Shown: one piece after another, positions 8,237-9,175 of the stretch
Layout of the letters: each line of letters starts with the position of its first letter
Numbering within the stretch: the stretch's first letter is position 1
Translations under genes and position numbers: made by a program
DNA from: an uncultured Bacteroides sp.
GTDB taxonomy: Bacteria > Bacteroidota > Bacteroidia > Bacteroidales > Bacteroidaceae
Assembly: GCA_900557355.1 (NCBI GenBank)
Contig: USSR01000235.1
Location: 1 to 9,175, forward strand
Length of the DNA: 9,175 bases
Reading direction: 5' to 3'
The notes under the pieces: model-generated
Seen by the model: only the letters and a program-made list of their open reading frames with translations
What the model was told of the DNA's origin: nothing
The model's database searches: none

Positions 8237-8266
8237 AGGTATTAATTTTGTTTCTATTGTACATTG

Positions 8267-8274
8267 CAAAGATA
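8267..8274 (-). promoter_or_regulatory. Putative promoter -7 box of the GH29-susCD operon
   Basis: Read on the minus strand, the site is TATCTTTG, a full match to the Bacteroidetes -7 consensus TAnnTTTG. Transcription would begin near 8260, leaving a leader of roughly 24 nt before the ATG at 8236. At the expected 19-21 nt upstream, no TTTG -33 element is present; an ATAGGAT repeat (8295-8301) occupies that position instead. This suggests an activator-dependent promoter. Confidence 0.6.
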
Positions 8275-8294
8275 TGGATTAATTAATAGTTATA

Positions 8295-8364
8295 ATAGGA
8301 TTAAAAAGTGTTTGTATTGGAAAATATCGATTATATAAATAGGATATATCTGATATGATAGGAT
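8295..8364. repeat. Three ATAGGAT repeats in the intergenic regulatory region
   Basis: The heptamer ATAGGAT occurs at 8295-8301, 8339-8345 and 8358-8364, all in the same orientation, within 70 bp between the divergent promoters. The copy nearest the operon takes the place of its missing -33 box. These are candidate binding sites for the adjacent AraC-family protein. The region is AT-rich, which raises the chance of coincidental repeats. Confidence 0.4.
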
Positions 8365-8394
8365 AAAAACGATTTTTATATTGAGAATATCGAT
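8315..8394. repeat. Direct repeat TATTG-N2/3-AATATCGAT, candidate AraC operator pair
   Basis: AATATCGAT is found at 8323-8331 and 8386-8394, each preceded by TATTG (8315-8319 and 8379-8383) after 3 or 2 nt. The start-to-start distance of the nine-mers is 63 bp, about six helical turns, so both would lie on the same DNA face. AraC-family proteins commonly bind directly repeated sites of roughly 17 bp, which matches the 16-17-bp units here. Assignment to the neighbouring regulator is inference. Confidence 0.45.
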
Positions 8395-8403
8395 AATCGT
8401 TTT
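8366..8403. promoter_or_regulatory. Nested palindrome overlapping the araC-type gene promoter
   Basis: AAAACGATT (8366-8374) is the exact inverted repeat of 8395-8403, with a 20-bp centre that itself contains ATATT-GAG-AATAT (8378-8390). The right arm covers three bases of the TTTG -33 box of the regulator's promoter, and the centre includes one copy of the AATATCGAT repeat. A protein bound here would occlude that promoter, which suggests autorepression or control by a second dimeric regulator. Confidence 0.45.
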
Positions 8404-8431
8404 GAATGATAAAGAAATTCACCTACCTTTA
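8401..8431 (+). promoter_or_regulatory. Promoter of the AraC-family regulator gene
   Basis: TTTG at 8401-8404 is followed after exactly 19 nt by TACCTTTA at 8424-8431. Against the Bacteroidetes consensus TTTG-N19/21-TAnnTTTG only the last base of the -7 box differs. Transcription would start near 8438, giving a leader of about 18 nt before the ATG at 8456. In contrast to the divergent operon promoter, both elements are present, so basal expression without an activator is expected. Confidence 0.65.
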
Positions 8432-8455
8432 TCGAGTTACTAAATACTATATACT

Positions 8456-9175
8456 ATGGTTTCATTGGTTGATAAGTTACACCCTCTTGTGTTGAATGTC
8501 GGTTTAGCTGTGCATAATGCAGATTGGAACTGGAAGAATGTAAATAGTCCGTTTACGCGCTTATATTATATAACGGAAGGGACTGCCCAAATACAGTTAT
8601 CGGGGAGCGTACAAATTTTAAAACCAAACTATCTGTATTTTATTCCAGCTTTTACTATACATAGTTATATATGCAATTCCTATTTTTGCCATTACTACCT
8701 GCATGTTTATGAAGAGCATCAATCAGATACAAATTTATTGGATGAGTGGGAATTTCCGGTGGAGATACCTGCCGGAGAGTTAGATTTGGCTCTATTTCAG
8801 CGTCTATGTGCAATAAACCCTCACATGAGTTTGCCTAAGTCGGACCCTTCGACTTATGATAATAACTCAACGTTGATGGAGAATCTTCTGAAGAACAAGC
8901 AGCGTGCGTTATGTGATAAGGTTGAATCACGTGGTATTGTATATCAGTTACTGGCACATTTCTTAAAGCGTGCGCAAGTTAAAGTAGAGACGAAAGACGA
9001 TCGAATAGAGAAAGCTATTCTTTATATACGCAAACATATCTATGAGGCTATAGACCTGACAACTCTGTCTGAGAACTCATGTTTGTCAAAAGATCATTTT
9101 ATCCGTTTATTCAAAAAAGAGACTGGTGTGACTCCTTCAAAATATATCAATCAGAAGAAAATAGAAAAAGCACAA
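8456..9175 (+). CDS. AraC-family transcriptional regulator, C-terminus outside window
   Basis: The frame is open from the ATG at 8456 to the window end, giving 240 residues. Residues about 15-95 resemble the AraC-type cupin ligand-binding domain (SPFTRLYYITEGTAQIQL, then YLYFIPAFTIHSY, with H69 in the typical position). The middle (about 100-180) is probably a helical linker or dimerisation segment. Residues 181-240 begin the AraC DNA-binding domain: IEKAILYIRKHI, LTTLSENSCLSKDHFIRLFK (first helix-turn-helix) and GVTPSKYINQKKIEKAQ (linker helix). The second helix-turn-helix lies beyond the window. It is cytoplasmic with no membrane segments, unlike the hybrid two-component sensors of many PULs. 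It is divergent from the GH29-susCD operon and is the likely activator of that operon, sensing an internal sugar. Which sugar is unknown; L-fucose or L-rhamnose are candidates from context. Confidence 0.92.
   Translation, partial: MVSLVDKLHPLVLNVGLAVHNADWNWKNVNSPFTRLYYITEGTAQIQLSGSVQILKPNYLYFIPAFTIHSYICNSYFCHYYLHVYEEHQSDTNLLDEWEFPVEIPAGELDLALFQRLCAINPHMSLPKSDPSTYDNNSTLMENLLKNKQRALCDKVESRGIVYQLLAHFLKRAQVKVETKDDRIEKAILYIRKHIYEAIDLTTLSENSCLSKDHFIRLFKKETGVTPSKYINQKKIEKAQ

Noticed and set aside
8237..8269. Upstream in-frame ATG at 8267-8269 as the GH29 start
   Set aside because: It lies in the putative -7 promoter box, upstream of the expected transcript start, and adds 11 residues in front of a good signal peptide.

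Overview
The window looks like part of the chromosome of a gut-type Bacteroidales (Bacteroides, Phocaeicola or a close relative). The evidence is a SusC/SusD-type outer-membrane glycan importer pair, AT-rich gene starts without Shine-Dalgarno sequences, and promoter elements of the Bacteroidetes TTTG / TAnnTTTG kind. It reads as one polysaccharide utilization locus (PUL).

Layout, right to left along the catabolic operon (minus strand): a secreted GH29 alpha-L-fucosidase (6596-8236); a SusC-like TonB-dependent transporter (3426-6503); a SusD-like glycan-binding lipoprotein gene that is frameshifted (1675-3401); a small RhaM-type (DUF718) sugar mutarotase (1190-1573); and a secreted GH43 enzyme whose 3' end lies beyond position 1. 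A divergent AraC-family regulator gene (8456 to beyond 9175) lies upstream, across a 219-bp regulatory gap. No stretch over 300 bases lacks a gene. I saw no tRNA, rRNA, CRISPR array or intact mobile element.

Proposed logic: GH29 and GH43 trim fucosyl and probably arabinosyl or xylosyl units, SusC/SusD import the oligosaccharide, and the mutarotase speeds anomer interconversion of the released 6-deoxy sugar. The AraC protein has a cupin sensor domain and probably responds to a cytoplasmic sugar. SusC lacks an N-terminal STN signalling domain, which fits AraC control rather than ECF-sigma/anti-sigma control.

The most notable observation is in the susD-like gene. A 41-bp insertion, made of one extra copy of a 15-bp motif plus 26 bp, shifts the frame after residue 238. 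Removing exactly 41 bp restores a 561-codon SusD reading frame with family-typical sequence across the junction. All other genes look intact, so this is a recent lesion, a switchable or revertible allele, or an assembly artefact. The AraC/GH29 gap holds several overlapping repeats around two recognisable promoters, only one of which has a good -33 box. I found no clear sign of a wholly new biological system.
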